DNA of 64,000 nucleotides from NCBI RefSeq assembly GCF_040436345.1, contig NC_133232.1, forward strand, positions 12,572,360 through 12,636,359, read 5' to 3'. The notes beneath the pieces are model-generated. The model ran no database searches, had not been told where the DNA came from, and saw only the letters and a program-made list of their open reading frames with translations. Positions 11,850 to 22,889 of this stretch are shown in pieces (the stretch's first letter is position 1; every line of letters begins with the position of its first letter). A program made the position numbers and the translations under genes. This DNA is from Pagrus major. Its lineage: Eukaryota; Chordata; Actinopteri; Spariformes; Sparidae.

Positions 11850-12077
11850 ATTTTATTTTATTATACTATTTTAATCCCACAAGGCGGCGCCCAATGAGCA
11901 TTGTTAGGGGTCGGTGCCTTGCTCAAGGGTACCTCGGCAATGCCCAGGATGTGAACTAGTATTCTCCATTACTAGTTCACATCATACTTTTTTTTTTTTT
12001 TGTCTGAGCGGGACTTGAACCGGCCACATCTGAGCCCCCAAGCCAAGTCCCTACGGACTGAGCTATTGCCGCTATTT
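11850..12077 (-). mobile_element. tRNA-derived SINE
   Basis: On the minus strand the head has a tRNA-like promoter: an A box around TAGCTCAGTCCGTAGG (about 12068) and a B box GGTTCAAGTCCCGC (about 12015). A poly-A run and the central block CACATCCTGGGCATTGCC, then CCTTGAGCAAGGCACC, follow. I recall this central block as frequent in teleost tRNA-SINEs. The 3' end runs into an AT-rich tail. It is a SINE, not a functional tRNA gene. Confidence 0.8.
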
Positions 12078-12129
12078 GATACCTCTATATTTAAATATTT
12101 TTATATACTTATTTTTACATTTTGTACTT

Positions 12130-12215
12130 AGGTTCTATATTCCTATACTGCTGTTTGCTGCTGCAACGCTTTAAATTTCTCCATTGTGGGTCAAATAAAG
12201 GATTATCTTAAATTC
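12130..12215 (+). repeat. LINE/SINE 3' tail remnant
   Basis: The sequence TTTCTCCATTGTGGGTCAAATAAAGGATTATCTTA matches, with a few changes, the common fish L2-type 3' end that usually precedes a TTATC microsatellite. It is described here from memory of the family. Confidence 0.55.
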
Positions 12216-13419
12216 ACCAAGAGATGGCGACATTTTACCTCCATAAAAATAGCCCAAAACTTCTATTGATAGCATAGATTGATAGGCTATAAACCTGAGC
12301 CAACATACGACCACCAACTGGTCAATTAACCACTCCTTTTTCAACAGAGGTGAATGTATATGCAGTTAACAAGACATTCAATAAATGATAATCAGGGCCG
12401 CTGGAAAATTTAATCTCCAGTCCAGAATTATCCTCTCTTCTGTCTCATGATTAGCAGGCTAGCAGCTGGGGTGTTCCTCCTCTTGTTTTGACTTTGTCTT
12501 TCTTTTGCTTTCTCCCGATTCATATTGCCGTTTGGAGGCCATCTCTCCACCTGCATCCAACTGCCTGTCGGCGCATCTGACCGCTGATTGGTCAGATGCT
12601 GCGTGCTGTCAATCATTGCGCCAACGTGTGCGGTGTCAGATTACTCGTTTTTTTTTTTTCTCTCCTGCCTCGGGCTGACTTGGTGCTCTACGCGCGCCTC
12701 ACGGCAGCGATGCGCATCCTTTGCGCATTTGCAGAGAATGTGTCCCCTTGCGCAAAATGGGGCCCCCCATGGATCGTGGGGCCCTACGCACAGCGCGTGT
12801 TCTGCGTGTAGGGAGGGGCGGCGCTGCACAAATAAATATTAAAACCAACATTTTTGGAAAATGAACTCATACATACCACTCCGCAAAGCTACGGTGAAGG
12901 CCAAGAGAGGCGGCGGAACAACGGCCTGCGCCGCGATTTAATCACCCAGCTACATCAGACACACAAAGAAATAATCAGCTGGGAACTGAGTGACAGAGCC
13001 GCGGGACGGCAGACAATTGTGGACTTACTGAAAGGGACAGGCAAGCGCATCCAGGAAGGGCTTCTGGCGGAGCGATGCGTCCCCCCACAGCCGATTGCGC
13101 TACAAATAGCGGAGATCGCGTCACCAAAGTGCCCGTGTTACGCACACATGAACAATGGAAGACTAGCAGAGAGCATTACCTGAATGAAGAGGATTGTACA
13201 CCCGCAACGGCCACGCCGAACCACCGCGATAGACAAGCCACAGCCACCAGAGAGAAGCGGAGGAAAAGGATGAGACAGGTGTGTCTGCACCTCTATATGT
13301 AAGGGCGCATTGTGCCGCCCCTCGATCAGGATGCCCAATAAGTTGGCACAGTGCCATATAGTGGCAGGGAGGGAGACGACCTGTCACACGTCTCAGTTAT
13401 AAAGACATATGCTTTTTTA

Positions 13420-13705
13420 TATACATATATTTTTGTGTGTAAAGTGTATTTAATTTAAAGGGAAACTATAATTTCTTCATGTTTTTTATAAGACTGTTAT
13501 ATGTCAGCCAATTAAAATGACCATATCAGTATAAAAAGCATATACTTTTTATATATGAATATATACAATTATATATAGCTTTTTGTATGTTAATGTTATG
13601 TAAACTATGCTTTTTTTGTTTTTTTTAAATAAGATTCTTATATGTCAGCCAATGCAAATTACCATTACAGTTTAAAAAATATATGCTTTTTATGTATTAA
13701 TTTAT
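13420..13705 (+). repeat. Two-copy imperfect AT-rich tandem repeat
   Basis: A unit of about 150 bp containing TTATATGTCAGCCAAT, then ACCATA, then AAGCATATACTTTTTATAT occurs twice (near 13495 and 13635) with many substitutions. Confidence 0.65.
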
Positions 13706-13709
13706 AACG

Positions 13710-14260
13710 TTTAACACAAGTTTCTATAGTCAAAAACATATGAATCACATATTAAAATGACATGACTTCATTTGTTCCTATACTGATACTGTCTTGGATC
13801 AAACAAGTTTAAAACTGTCAAGACATGGTTTGCCTGGTCATCGCCCAGAACAACTAATTTCACCATACAGTGATATAAATGCAGTCTGTATAGATCTGTT
13901 ATGTTGAAAACATGGCTGCAAACTTTCAAGTCAGTAGTCTTTATTAACAGTGGAACATTGCTGGGATTACAGTGCCGACAGCAGTAAACAAACAGCAGTA
14001 AACTCTAATCTTAGAGAAGATCGTGTTTTCAAAGATATCCTTTGAATGAACTAGTGGCAAGATAGGAATATGTTTCACAATTTCTTTTGATATTTTCACA
14101 CACGTGTCATGCCTGGATATAGACATGAAGAGCACATGCTTATTCTACTCCTTCTCTAATATGGGAACGGCGTCACCATCAACTAATTGTTGTCATTACA
14201 AACTGGTGTACACACCTAACTGATTTGCCTCTTCACATCTAAAGAAAGGAAATTAAAGGC
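13710..14260. other. No gene recognised
   Basis: Ordinary AT-rich sequence. No exon with convincing splice sites or protein similarity was seen. Confidence 0.4.
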
Positions 14261-14264
14261 TTAA

Positions 14265-14525
14265 AGGGAAATTTTGTTGATTTTCAAACTTTCCCTCTAT
14301 CTATCCGAGTTAGGGATATAATGTGAAAAACATCTGCAGTTGTTGACGATGTTCTCCGTGTCTCTGGTGCGCAGCTGCAAAATCTGTTGTTCTTCCGCCT
14401 CCAGTGACGTCAAATGACGGCGCTGGCCCCAGAGACAGAGAACATTTGCAACAACTGCAGGCATTTTTCACACTATACCCCTAACTCAGATAGATAGAGG
14501 TAAGGTTGAAAATCGGCAAAGATCT
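14265..14525. mobile_element. Palindromic MITE, about 260 bp
   Basis: Two long inverted arms meet near 14395. The left arm has CTCTATCTATCCGAGTTAGG and CTGCAGTTGTTG. The right arm has CAACAACTGCAGG and CCTAACTCAGATAGATAGAGG. No coding sequence is present. Confidence 0.75.
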
Positions 14526-14785
14526 CTGAGCAAATGCTAGTACTGCCTACTGTGTAGCATGCTTCACTGATGTAATCTACCAGCACATCTACAGTACGCA
14601 TTACGAGTATGGTGATTTTTTTTTTCCTGCACACTGCATATCTCACAATAAACAGGCACTAAGCAGTGCATAGTATGGTTAAAATGCTGTACATACTTCC
14701 AGCAGACAGTAGTCAGTACAAGTATTTGCTCAGGGCCAAGGACTGTGTGATACACTTGTGTAAAACTTAGAGCAAACAAAACAGT

Positions 14786-14907
14786 TTAATGGAGGGCTGT
14801 GGACACAGTAACGTTTTTACTTTTTGACCAGAGCTCAGTAATCTTGGCGTTGATCGTGCTTCCAATGCTGGAGAGCTGGGTCCCTGGCCACCTCTCAAGA
14901 GTTGCAC
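14786..14907 (-). CDS. BEN-domain protein, last exon (C-terminal part of BEN domain)
   Basis: After an acceptor (CATATGTAG at 14908) the minus strand reads ATLERWPGTQLSSIGSTI, then NAKITELWSK, and ends at TAA. The PGT..SSIG..INAK pattern is the C-terminal helix region of a BEN domain, a DNA- and protein-binding fold of chromatin regulators. It continues the exon at 15224-15364, whose last residues (LDKNKLDAIYS) are the standard preceding segment. Because that exon has a frame disturbance, the gene may be a pseudogene. Confidence in the BEN assignment is moderate and rests on motif recall. Confidence 0.55.
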
Positions 14908-15223
14908 CTACATATGAACAAAAATAAACAAAAAACAAAACAGAAAAACAAAAAACAAGAATGCAAAACCTTAGTACAGTAGGCTGAAATCAGGAAATAC
15001 ACAAAAGCGGAGACTATTGAGGAAACACCTATTGAATCCGAGGTGTATACGTGTATATGTAGATATAGGCTATATAATTAACTGTATATATTGTTTTAAT
15101 TTATTTTCATTCCAAATTCAATTATCTGTATATTTGTACTATGTATGAAGGGGCTACAACTCATTTTGTTTTGCAACCCTGTGTTGTAAAATGACAAATA
15201 AATGACCTTGAAAAGCTGAAAAC

Positions 15224-15364
15224 GTACTGTAAATGGCATCCAATTTATTTTTGTCCAGTGGTAGACGAGCATCTGTCTTACAAATACTGTGGCCAAATTT
15301 GCATTGAGGGCATAGGCCCATGCAGTTTCTCAACCATGACTCCAGTCCCAGGATGGATCTCAAC
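15224..15364 (-). pseudogene. BEN-domain protein, middle exon with frame disturbance
   Basis: The minus-strand acceptor GTCTAAACAG (ending 15365) opens in one frame with EIHPGTGVMVEKL, which is typical of the start of fish BEN domains. The end of the exon fits the domain only in another frame (KTDARLPLDKNKLDAIYS). I infer one frameshift inside the exon or the loss of an intervening piece, since the usual middle part of the domain (about 25 residues) is short. It is followed by the exon at 14786-14907. Confidence 0.5.
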
Positions 15365-15528
15365 CTGTTTAGACAAGGACTCAAGGTGAACATTTAAAGT
15401 TAGAATATATATGATTTGTTCAGACCAACAGATTTTAGACATTAAAGCACATTAGATCTGCCATACTCATTAAAAGGTCTATTTTATGTGCTGTATTTAT
15501 TTATTCTTTACAAAAACATTACTTTAGA

Positions 15529-15755
15529 AGACTGGGAGACAGTCAGTGATGGAGTGACAGATGCAGACGTGGAACTGGTCAGCGTAGATCTTGGCATGGA
15601 CAGCAGTGAAGCGGCAGATGGAGAACTGGACCTGGACTGCGGACAACCTGGGAGGGCCAGCGGTGGTGTGGTACGCTCCAACCTGGATCTCTTAGGAGAT
15701 GCAGCCGAATCAATTAAATTCCTCATGCTCTGTAGGAGTCCTGGCACATCTAGAC
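15529..15755 (-). CDS. BEN-domain protein, Ser/Pro-rich linker exon
   Basis: The exon lies between an acceptor (ATGTCTAG at about 15756) and a donor (TCTAAA|GTAATG at about 15528). It reads a Ser/Thr/Pro-rich segment (LQSMRNLIDSAASPKRSR, then many S, T and P). Low-complexity linkers of this kind precede the BEN domain in related fish proteins. It carries no catalytic motif. Its neighbour downstream on the same strand is the exon at 15224-15364. Upstream lies an LTR-like insertion and then the exon at 19590-19761. Confidence 0.45.
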
Positions 15756-15794
15756 ATAGTATATCAAAAACAAACAATTAGTTATCATCACTCT

Positions 15795-18516
15795 TGTTAC
15801 GCCCCAGTCTAGGGGTGCCTAGAGCGCAATATGAAAACGGGTCCCCAATCTTCCCCGAGTCCCAAACAGCCACTCACAAGTTTTTATATACAACAGAATA
15901 GTTTATTTACAATAACTTAATGGATCAACAACTATAAATATAACTAAGGAAGCAACTTCGGGGTGGACCAAGGCCAAAACAATAACCAAAACACCTCTAT
16001 CTGGGAAAATAAATCTCTTAGCTCAAAAACCAAAATCACAATAAACTTACCTCCCTCACTAACGAAAAAACAGGAGAAAACACGTTCAAATGAAAGGGCA
16101 GTCCACCCTTATGTAGGAACATATCTGTCCATCGCCTCTGCATTACATTGAGGCCCTGTTGTTCTTGTTAACCCTTTTCATCTGGATGAAGATTATTTAC
16201 ATGAAGGAGGCACCTTTCAGGCTGACATCTTATCTCCTGGCAGAGAGGATAGTGTTCTCCTGGACCATAAAGACTTCAAATGAGGACAGTTTTAATTAAT
16301 TTACAACCCAAAGCCTTTGGATGAACTTTCTCTCCCATTTCTGAACTCTCTTTCCCCTCAAAACAGATAAATCCTGCCCTCACAGGTCAGTCTGAGGAAA
16401 CATGAAGTTACCTACTCTCTCCACATCAGGAGGGACCGAAGCCATCTGGTTATCAGAGACTGTGTTAATACAATGTCTTTACATTTGCAGATTAAGTAAC
16501 ACGCCTGATCTCTTTCTACCTATTTCTCTCCCTGTCTCTATGACTTCTGATCCACAAACACTCTCCAGAGTGGACACCAGACACCTTCTGCTGAGTTGTT
16601 CTATGCTGTTACTCTGTCTTCTGTTATTTACGACCCTTATCTGTGGTCGCATTCCAACCAAATGGTCTCTGTGTTCCTCCAGATTTCAGACCATTTCTAA
16701 TTAACCATTAAGTTAGGATCTCATTCTCTTAATTCCAACAGATTAAGGATCAGTAAGAGAAGCTCATAAAACTGATCTTTCTCCCGTTTCTCTGTGATGA
16801 AATTTGACTGAAATCAAATTTAATGTTTAAATGTGTCTTGTGTTTGGTGGAACCACAGTGCCCTCCAGTGGTGAGTCCTGGTACAGTTGGACGAGAAATA
16901 TTCTGTTTAATATGTTCATGGTTATAACCAGTAAATGACTCTGATATGTCTTTGTTTTAACAAGTATTAAGCTGAATATGTATAATTAATGTTTAATCAC
17001 GTCATAATCCTTTTCATGATAGACAAAGTACATCTATTGAGCCATGGTGAGAAACTGTGAAAGGTGAAGCACGGTTTTGAAACGTTTAAAACTATAAGTT
17101 TAGTTTAGTGAGTTTCTGTGAATCTTCACACCTCCACTAAATCTTGGAGACAAAGCCGGTAAGCCCCGCCTAGACACGCCTCGATTTGCAAATAATAAAA
17201 CGGAGAGATCACGTCTCTCGAGTTCAGTTTTTCAGTTTTTAAGGTTCAGTTTTTAGTTTGAATTTTTGTTTTAGTTTAAGTTTTGTTTTAAAGTTTCTTT
17301 TGTAACTTATTTTGAAGCTCTTTACTTTACTTTGAAACACGCTCCAAGACAGCGATCTCAACAGAAGTGCTCACACGTTGATTTTTCTCACTTTATATTT
17401 TTCGCAGTATTGATTAGCTTCTTTTATTAAGTTTGTACCAGAACGAAGTTCTGTTTTAATTTGTTTTATACAGTTAAGTATCGTAACCTGCTTTTGAAGA
17501 AGTGAACTTAATTTAGATTATCTTGCATTAACTAACAACGGAAGATCCGCCTGATCAACGTATCATCCTCAGTTATTTTATTCAAGAAGTTAAATTTAGT
17601 TTACAAAGTCAGAGCCTGAAAACCACTCGAAGAAACGAAGAAGAACATCTTTATCACAATCATCATCACGACACTACAGCAACTTGCTGTGTCCGAGACC
17701 GTGCAAGCGGTTTCCAACGAAAGACTCTGACAAGCCCCCAGCGCTCGCTAGCGGTACCATCCCGCTGGGCATTGAGCCAAGATCTGCACCGGATCGGTAC
17801 GGGACCAGCTGCCCTCTTCCTAAGACAAAGGACCGAGGTGCCCAACCGACTGATACCGGACGAGCTGACCCTCGGCCATTGGACCGGGACTGCCAGCTAG
17901 AGCCGCAAATCACCCGAGGGAATCCGCTGCCGCGGACTCCGCAGCTCTGCTGAGAAAGTAGGCTCTCCATCACTCACAACAGCTGGATTCACACATGATA
18001 CATGAGATGGTGTATATGGCTCTGATTAATATCTTTTAGCTTAAGAGAAATTCGTTTAGGGTCTCGTTAGTATTAAAATTACTCACGTAATCTTTAAATG
18101 CTTCAACCTAAATCGTAATCTCACCATCAGCCCATATTCCACTAATAACCCATTACTTAGTTATTTCACTTTTCCTGTTACCTGTTGTTATTCATTTAAA
18201 TTGCCATTTCATTTATTTAACCTGAATTATTTAGTCAATAAACATATTTAACCGTATGTCGTTGTCTGTGCAGGTTTGTTTTTAATGTGGAGAACCGATG
18301 GATATGTGTAGAATTCACTACTTCATTTATGAGATTGAATAAATTGATCTGAAATTGATTAAAATTGATACAAGTTAAACTTGTCCAGTCGAATTTGATT
18401 AATTACCTCCGGTTTATTCAAATGGACAAAATAACGGAGGTGGTGCCCCATTAACGAGTGTTTTATTAATCGCCAGTGATTAATAAATTACATTTATTAT
18501 TAGTGTATCTCCTACA
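15795..18516 (+). mobile_element. Probable long LTR or LTR-derived insertion in an intron
   Basis: The block begins TGTTACGCCCCAG and can be read to end CTCCTACA. An AT-rich promoter-like motif (AATAATAAAACGG, about 17190) is followed about 1 kb later by AATAAA (18238) and a GT-rich stretch, the arrangement of an LTR with U3, R and U5. A GC-rich tract at 17684-17953 is open on both strands but has no recognisable protein. No matching second LTR and no clear target duplication were found, so this is a tentative call. Confidence 0.35.
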
Positions 18517-19589
18517 CTTACTATTTAAACAAACAAAAGAAAAGCTTGTTGATCTCCACCCAAGGCTTTTCCAAACGGACATGTGGTTGGTTAGAAGAGG
18601 AGGAGGATGAGGAAGTGCTGTCTCTTCTTGACAGCCGCCATCTTGGCTCCTTATATATTGGGTGTCATCAGCTGCAGCCAATCACAGGTTAGGATCGGAT
18701 CTCTCTACACCAATCACCTCTTGGGGATGGCACACTCCTATTTGCATATAAAATCAAAACACACACACACAGCAAAACACACAGCAAACGACACAAACTA
18801 TGACCACAGTCATAACACTCTTCTTTAGGCCAAAGTAGCGTACAACACAGTCAATTCAGCCTACAGTCATTTAGACAAAAAAGTGTAATAGTTGTCTAAT
18901 GGTTCAATGATTGATATAATGATACCTTGAAGAACCATCTCCTTCAATATAGCATTCTCTGCTTACGTAACCATTCAAAAAGGTTTGTTCCACCTGGTGT
19001 CAACTGTCAAAGTGTTATTATGTCACTTTCAATGTCAAATTGACAGAGGCTATGTCAAGTGACATGGTTGTCAGTTGATATACTGATATGTTAGGACACT
19101 TTCAGCAGTACACTGGTTGTAACTAAGGGATTAAGCATGTATAAGTTGTGCTTATGCATTAACTTTTAGTCAAGTTAACTTGTGTAGATGGGTGCATGTT
19201 TCTGAAACAAGGTTTCACTGCCAACTAACAACTTTCTAGCATTTGTAGTGCGGTATACATGATGAAATGGTGACAAAACTGTTAAAACAAAAGTATGAGC
19301 TCTGTTTAAACAAGTTACACTTTAAAACTAGAGTTGACTTGTTTAAATGTTTAAAGTTTCTACTTTAACAGTTTTATTGCTGTGAACACATTCCACCAAG
19401 AACATTCCAAACTATTTTATCATTTATACAACACAACAAATGCGAGAAAGTCTTTTGTCAGTTGGCAATGAAAGTTAACACATAAGCTAAAACAGGCTGA
19501 ATCTCACCCTATTCATAGTTGAACAACTAACAAATTATTTTGAAATGCTGTAAATTAAAGAGGACAATCTGCAATTAAAGCCATAGTAA
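18517..19589. other. Non-coding stretch, small (CA)n tract
   Basis: A short (AC)n run lies at about 18760-18772. No exon or repeat family was recognised in the rest. Confidence 0.4.
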
Positions 19590-19761
19590 CTCTATCTTAC
19601 TACTAACAAAGATGACAGTGCCTCTGTAGTGAGGCCACCCTCCTCGTTGTTTCTTCCCATGGCGCCATTCAATAACAGCTGAGTAGTTTTTATCTTGCTG
19701 AGCTTCCCAAAATCCTCCCCTTCACTCCACTGCACCACGGCAAACTTCCTCTTCATGTGTC
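19590..19761 (-). pseudogene. Exon of the THAP/BEN-type gene (N-terminal conserved region)
   Basis: After an acceptor (TTGATCTCTTCAG, ending 19762) the minus strand reads MKRKFAVVQWSEGE in one frame. The protein-like continuation KNYSAVIEWRHGKKQ, then WPHYRGTVIFVSSK, is in a different frame. Both halves resemble the short conserved domain placed before the Ser-rich linker in teleost BEN proteins (KFA.V.W, then VEWR.GK). One frameshift near 19690 therefore splits the exon. The site is on the same strand as the exons at 14.8-15.8 kb and the THAP exon at 21.7 kb, so I infer one gene. Confidence 0.45.
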
Positions 19762-19769
19762 CTGAAGAG

Positions 19770-21720
19770 ATCAAATAAATCAAATCTTTGCTAAGCTTAG
19801 CAATCAATAAATAGAGTAGACAGAAAATATGACTAAGCTAAACATCCTTTTTTGGACAAAAACCACTTCAGGTATCTGCAGGTTTAGGCCAGTTAGATTT
19901 AGGATTTTTTTGATGCCGCTCAGAATGAAATTTAAGACAAATGTCACATATATCGTGATATACAATTCTGTTGTCTAAATTGATAACACCAAGCACATAT
20001 TAACCCAAATTTCTTCCTAAATTTGATCCGAAATATTTGAAGGAATATAATTGAAAATTGCATTTTTGGTTTTATATCACACTTTACATTACCACGCAAG
20101 TCTTGATTACAAATAGATGAGCACATATTGTGATGTACAGTATATCGCTATTGAGAAAAAGTCCTGATGATTATTGTGATTTTTACTTACAACCAACCAG
20201 AGAGGGTCAGGTGGGTCTGGTGTTTGCTATAAACAGACAGTAGAGAGATGCAGGAAGCACATCACTGGCTACAAGATGTTTTTGATCATGGTTATTTTGG
20301 CCAAAGGCTGTGCAACCAAATATAGTACATATATAATATAAATAATTATTCTATTTACTGATTTAAAGGGATACATTTAAAGTTTAGAATCAAAAACAAA
20401 TATTCTGTAATATTGCAGCAAATAGAATAATATTATGTATTATATGCTCAAAACGTTAAGCCTACCCATTGTAATCTATTCATTCCCCATGTTTCTGTCT
20501 TGTAAATTGATAATTCCATGGGAAAAATGGATCTAGTTAACAGCTGTGCAGTCCTGATCACCTGCTACCTTACCCATGTTTATAAACAAACACATGTGGC
20601 TATGCTTTATACATCTCACAATGCTCTAGTGACAAAACTTAACTTGCATGCAGGCTATATGACTCACCTGTAGCTAGACGAGAGACCCCCTACCAGCCGC
20701 TCTATTTTGTTTCTCATCAGATCTGCATTGATCTAAGAAATTATCATTTTCGCTCTTCAATGACGGAATTCTTTAATCCCTGTAGTCTAACGTTAATTAC
20801 TAGGCTACATGAGTTAACGTATCTGTCCCTGCAAACATAATATGAGGGTTGCGGGTTCCACTTGTGTTATTGGCCTATCATAGAAATCGTATTAAAGCTA
20901 ATTTATGTTAATGTTACGTTACCTTCTAAAAATGCGCCACTTTGGGTAACGTTAGCTAAAAATGACTGTTAAGCTAGCTAGCTAAGTGAACGCTGAAAAT
21001 GAATTAACTTTAGCCAGACAGAAAATCAATTGTTACATGAATAAATGTATGTCAAATTTAAGCTAAAACATTGAAATACATATGTTAATTCACTTACCTC
21101 TAAATTCACCCAACTGTATGATAGCAAAATCTGGTGGCCGCCATTCGTCTTCATTGAAATTCATTCATTGATTCACGTTAGATAGCGTTGCTTCCCCAGT
21201 CGAGTTGACTTACATTAGCTACCCTACAAGACAGTAACGGTAATAGCTATGTCGAAAAGAAAACACAACGTTACTCCCAACACGAAAGAAAAAGATTGGT
21301 TGAGAGAAAATGTTCCTAGATGTACTTTGACAAGATGGAAAAAAAGGTTTGTGCTACATCTGTTTCTTAATGCAGGTTATAATTACAGTGATTCTTTCCT
21401 AGTTACTTTCGACTGTTTCCTTAGGAAAATCAACAGAACTTTGACTGACACTGAAAAACACACTGACAGCTAGCGAAAGCTGTGTTTGTCTCCAACACAG
21501 TCTCCAAACTCTTGGACACTGTTCGCATAGTCTGTCTCCAGTCTGCACGTTTCCAGACTTTTCACTGTGACAACCAAGCTCCTTCGTAATATTATTAACA
21601 TTAAACTCGCTCCAAACGCTGTTGCATAGCGGACCGAAGCGGAGCTAACTAGTTAGCCAATTTCAAACTGACTTCACATTACTCTTAAGCAACTGTAAAT
21701 ACTATCAAAACGTGGCGACA
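19770..21720. other. Intron-like or intergenic stretch
   Basis: AT-rich DNA without recognisable exons or repeat families. It would be an intron if the THAP exon and the exon at 19.6 kb belong to one gene. Confidence 0.4.
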
Positions 21721-21932
21721 CTTACCTGTGGCTCAGGTGCAGTTGCTGGGTCCCGTATGGTTGGGACTGATACTTTTACCAGGGTCAGTGTCGAGGCAAA
21801 GCCAGCTTTGTACTGACCCTCGTTACTGAAGCAGTCCGATGTGAAGTGGTTAGCACACACAGACAAACTTACAGGAACCGTAGCTGGCACGTTGTCTTTA
21901 AAAATGAAACGCAACCACTGTCTCTTCTGTTC

Positions 21933-22082
21933 TGTAACATATTGTGTTCGTAAGCACCAGTGATGATAACTGCGCCTGCAGTAGCTGTGTGACGTCATGA
22001 CTCATGTATGCTCGCAGCACAGAAGTAAAACAACACAGTTCAGCTCTATGTTCGTGTGCGGTTCTTTCAGCAATACATTACA
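21933..22082 (+). repeat. 5' LTR of the gypsy element
   Basis: A 150-bp repeat beginning TGTAACATATTGTG and ending CAATACATTACA. It matches the copy at 26516-26662 with nine substitutions and one 3-bp indel that I could count. A primer-binding-site-like TGGTGTCAGAAGT follows at 22084. Confidence 0.9.
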
Positions 22083-22122
22083 TGGTGTCAGAAGTCTGAA
22101 GTGCAGAAAATAAACATTTGTG

Positions 22123-22500
22123 ATGGCGTCCTCACAGTTTGAGCACCCGAGGATCGACTGGGATGCTGCCGACTTATACCAAGTTTACCGAGTTTGAAAG
22201 ATTCCGAAGTCATGTCACGTTCGTCTTTGATGGTCCGCTCTCGGAGCTAGCAGCTAAACAACAAGCCGGCTGGCTAGGTACGTGGCTTGGGGAGCAGGGC
22301 AGGGAAGTGTACAAGACATTCACCTGGGCTGTGGGTGAAAAAGAGGATCCCTCTAAAGTGCTGGATAAGTTTGCAAGCTACATCAGACCAAGAAAGAATA
22401 AAAGGATTGCAAGACATCACTTCAAGCAGAGGAAAAAAGGTCAGACTGAAAGTTTTGACAACTTTTTGAAGGATTTGAGACTCATCAGAATCAGAATCAG
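22123..22500 (+). pseudogene. Gypsy gag, N-terminal part
   Basis: Gag forms the particle that packages element RNA. Translation can start at 22123 (MASSQFEHPRIDWDAADLY). A one-base loss near 22180 then changes the frame, and the rest reads on as KFTEFERFRSHVTFVFDG, then HHFKQRKKGQTESFDNFL. The frame is interrupted at about 22483 by a nested repeat. The capsid-like part continues after it, in the region downstream of 22890. Confidence 0.75.
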
Positions 22501-22880
22501 AAATCAGAATCAGAAACAGATTTATTGCCAAGAAGAATTTTACACCAACAAGGAATTTGTCTAGGTGAATAAGGTGCATACATTGAAGACAATAAACAAT
22601 AAACAAACAGTGACTATAATAAATATAAAAAAGAAAAAATATTTTTAAAAAATTATGAAAAATAAAAGATGTACAAATTCTGCATTAATGTAATGCAAAG
22701 ATTTCAAGGGCGGTGATGGGTTTGAGTGCCAGAGTGCAAGAGTCAGTGTCAGTGTCAGTGGGGGTGGGGGTCCCGGGACTTGTTGAGGATCCCAACTGCA
22801 AAGGGGAAGAAACTGTTCATATGGCGGGAGGTTTTGGTCCTGATGGACCGCAGCCTCCTGCCAGAGGGGAGGGTGTCAAA
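22484..22880 (-). mobile_element. Nested LINE/SINE 3' end inserted in gypsy gag
   Basis: The plus strand starts with ATCAGAATCAGAATCAGA, then GATTTATTGCCAAG and ACAAGGAATTTG. It ends with a conserved block (GAAACTGTTC, then GGGAGGTTTTGGTCCTGATGGACCGCAGCCTCCTGCC, split here). Read on the minus strand this is a common fish retroposon 3' region ending in a TCTGAT microsatellite, of the RTE/Rex kind by recollection. It interrupts the gag frame. Confidence 0.7.
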
Positions 22881-22889
22881 AAGGAAAAA

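Larger units (their letters stand above)
11440..12826. mobile_element. hAT-ended non-autonomous block containing a nested SINE
   Basis: The left end CAGGGCCGCCCCTGG and the right end (AGGGGCGGCGCTG) are inverted matches of the CAGNGNCGGCCCT type seen in hAT/Charlie-like fish elements. GGGGCCCTA motifs occur just inside both ends. No transposase frame remains, and no clear 8-bp duplication is visible. A poly-C run lies at about 11491-11504. The interior carries a tRNA-SINE and a separate LINE-like tail. Confidence 0.55.

Noticed and set aside
12000..12077. tRNA gene on the minus strand
   Set aside because: A and B boxes are present, but the sequence runs into a poly-A and a conserved SINE body and has no tRNA acceptor-stem pairing.
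17684..17973. Protein-coding gene in the GC-rich tract
   Set aside because: Both strands are open over the same 270 bp, which is a composition effect. No family, splice or start context supports either.
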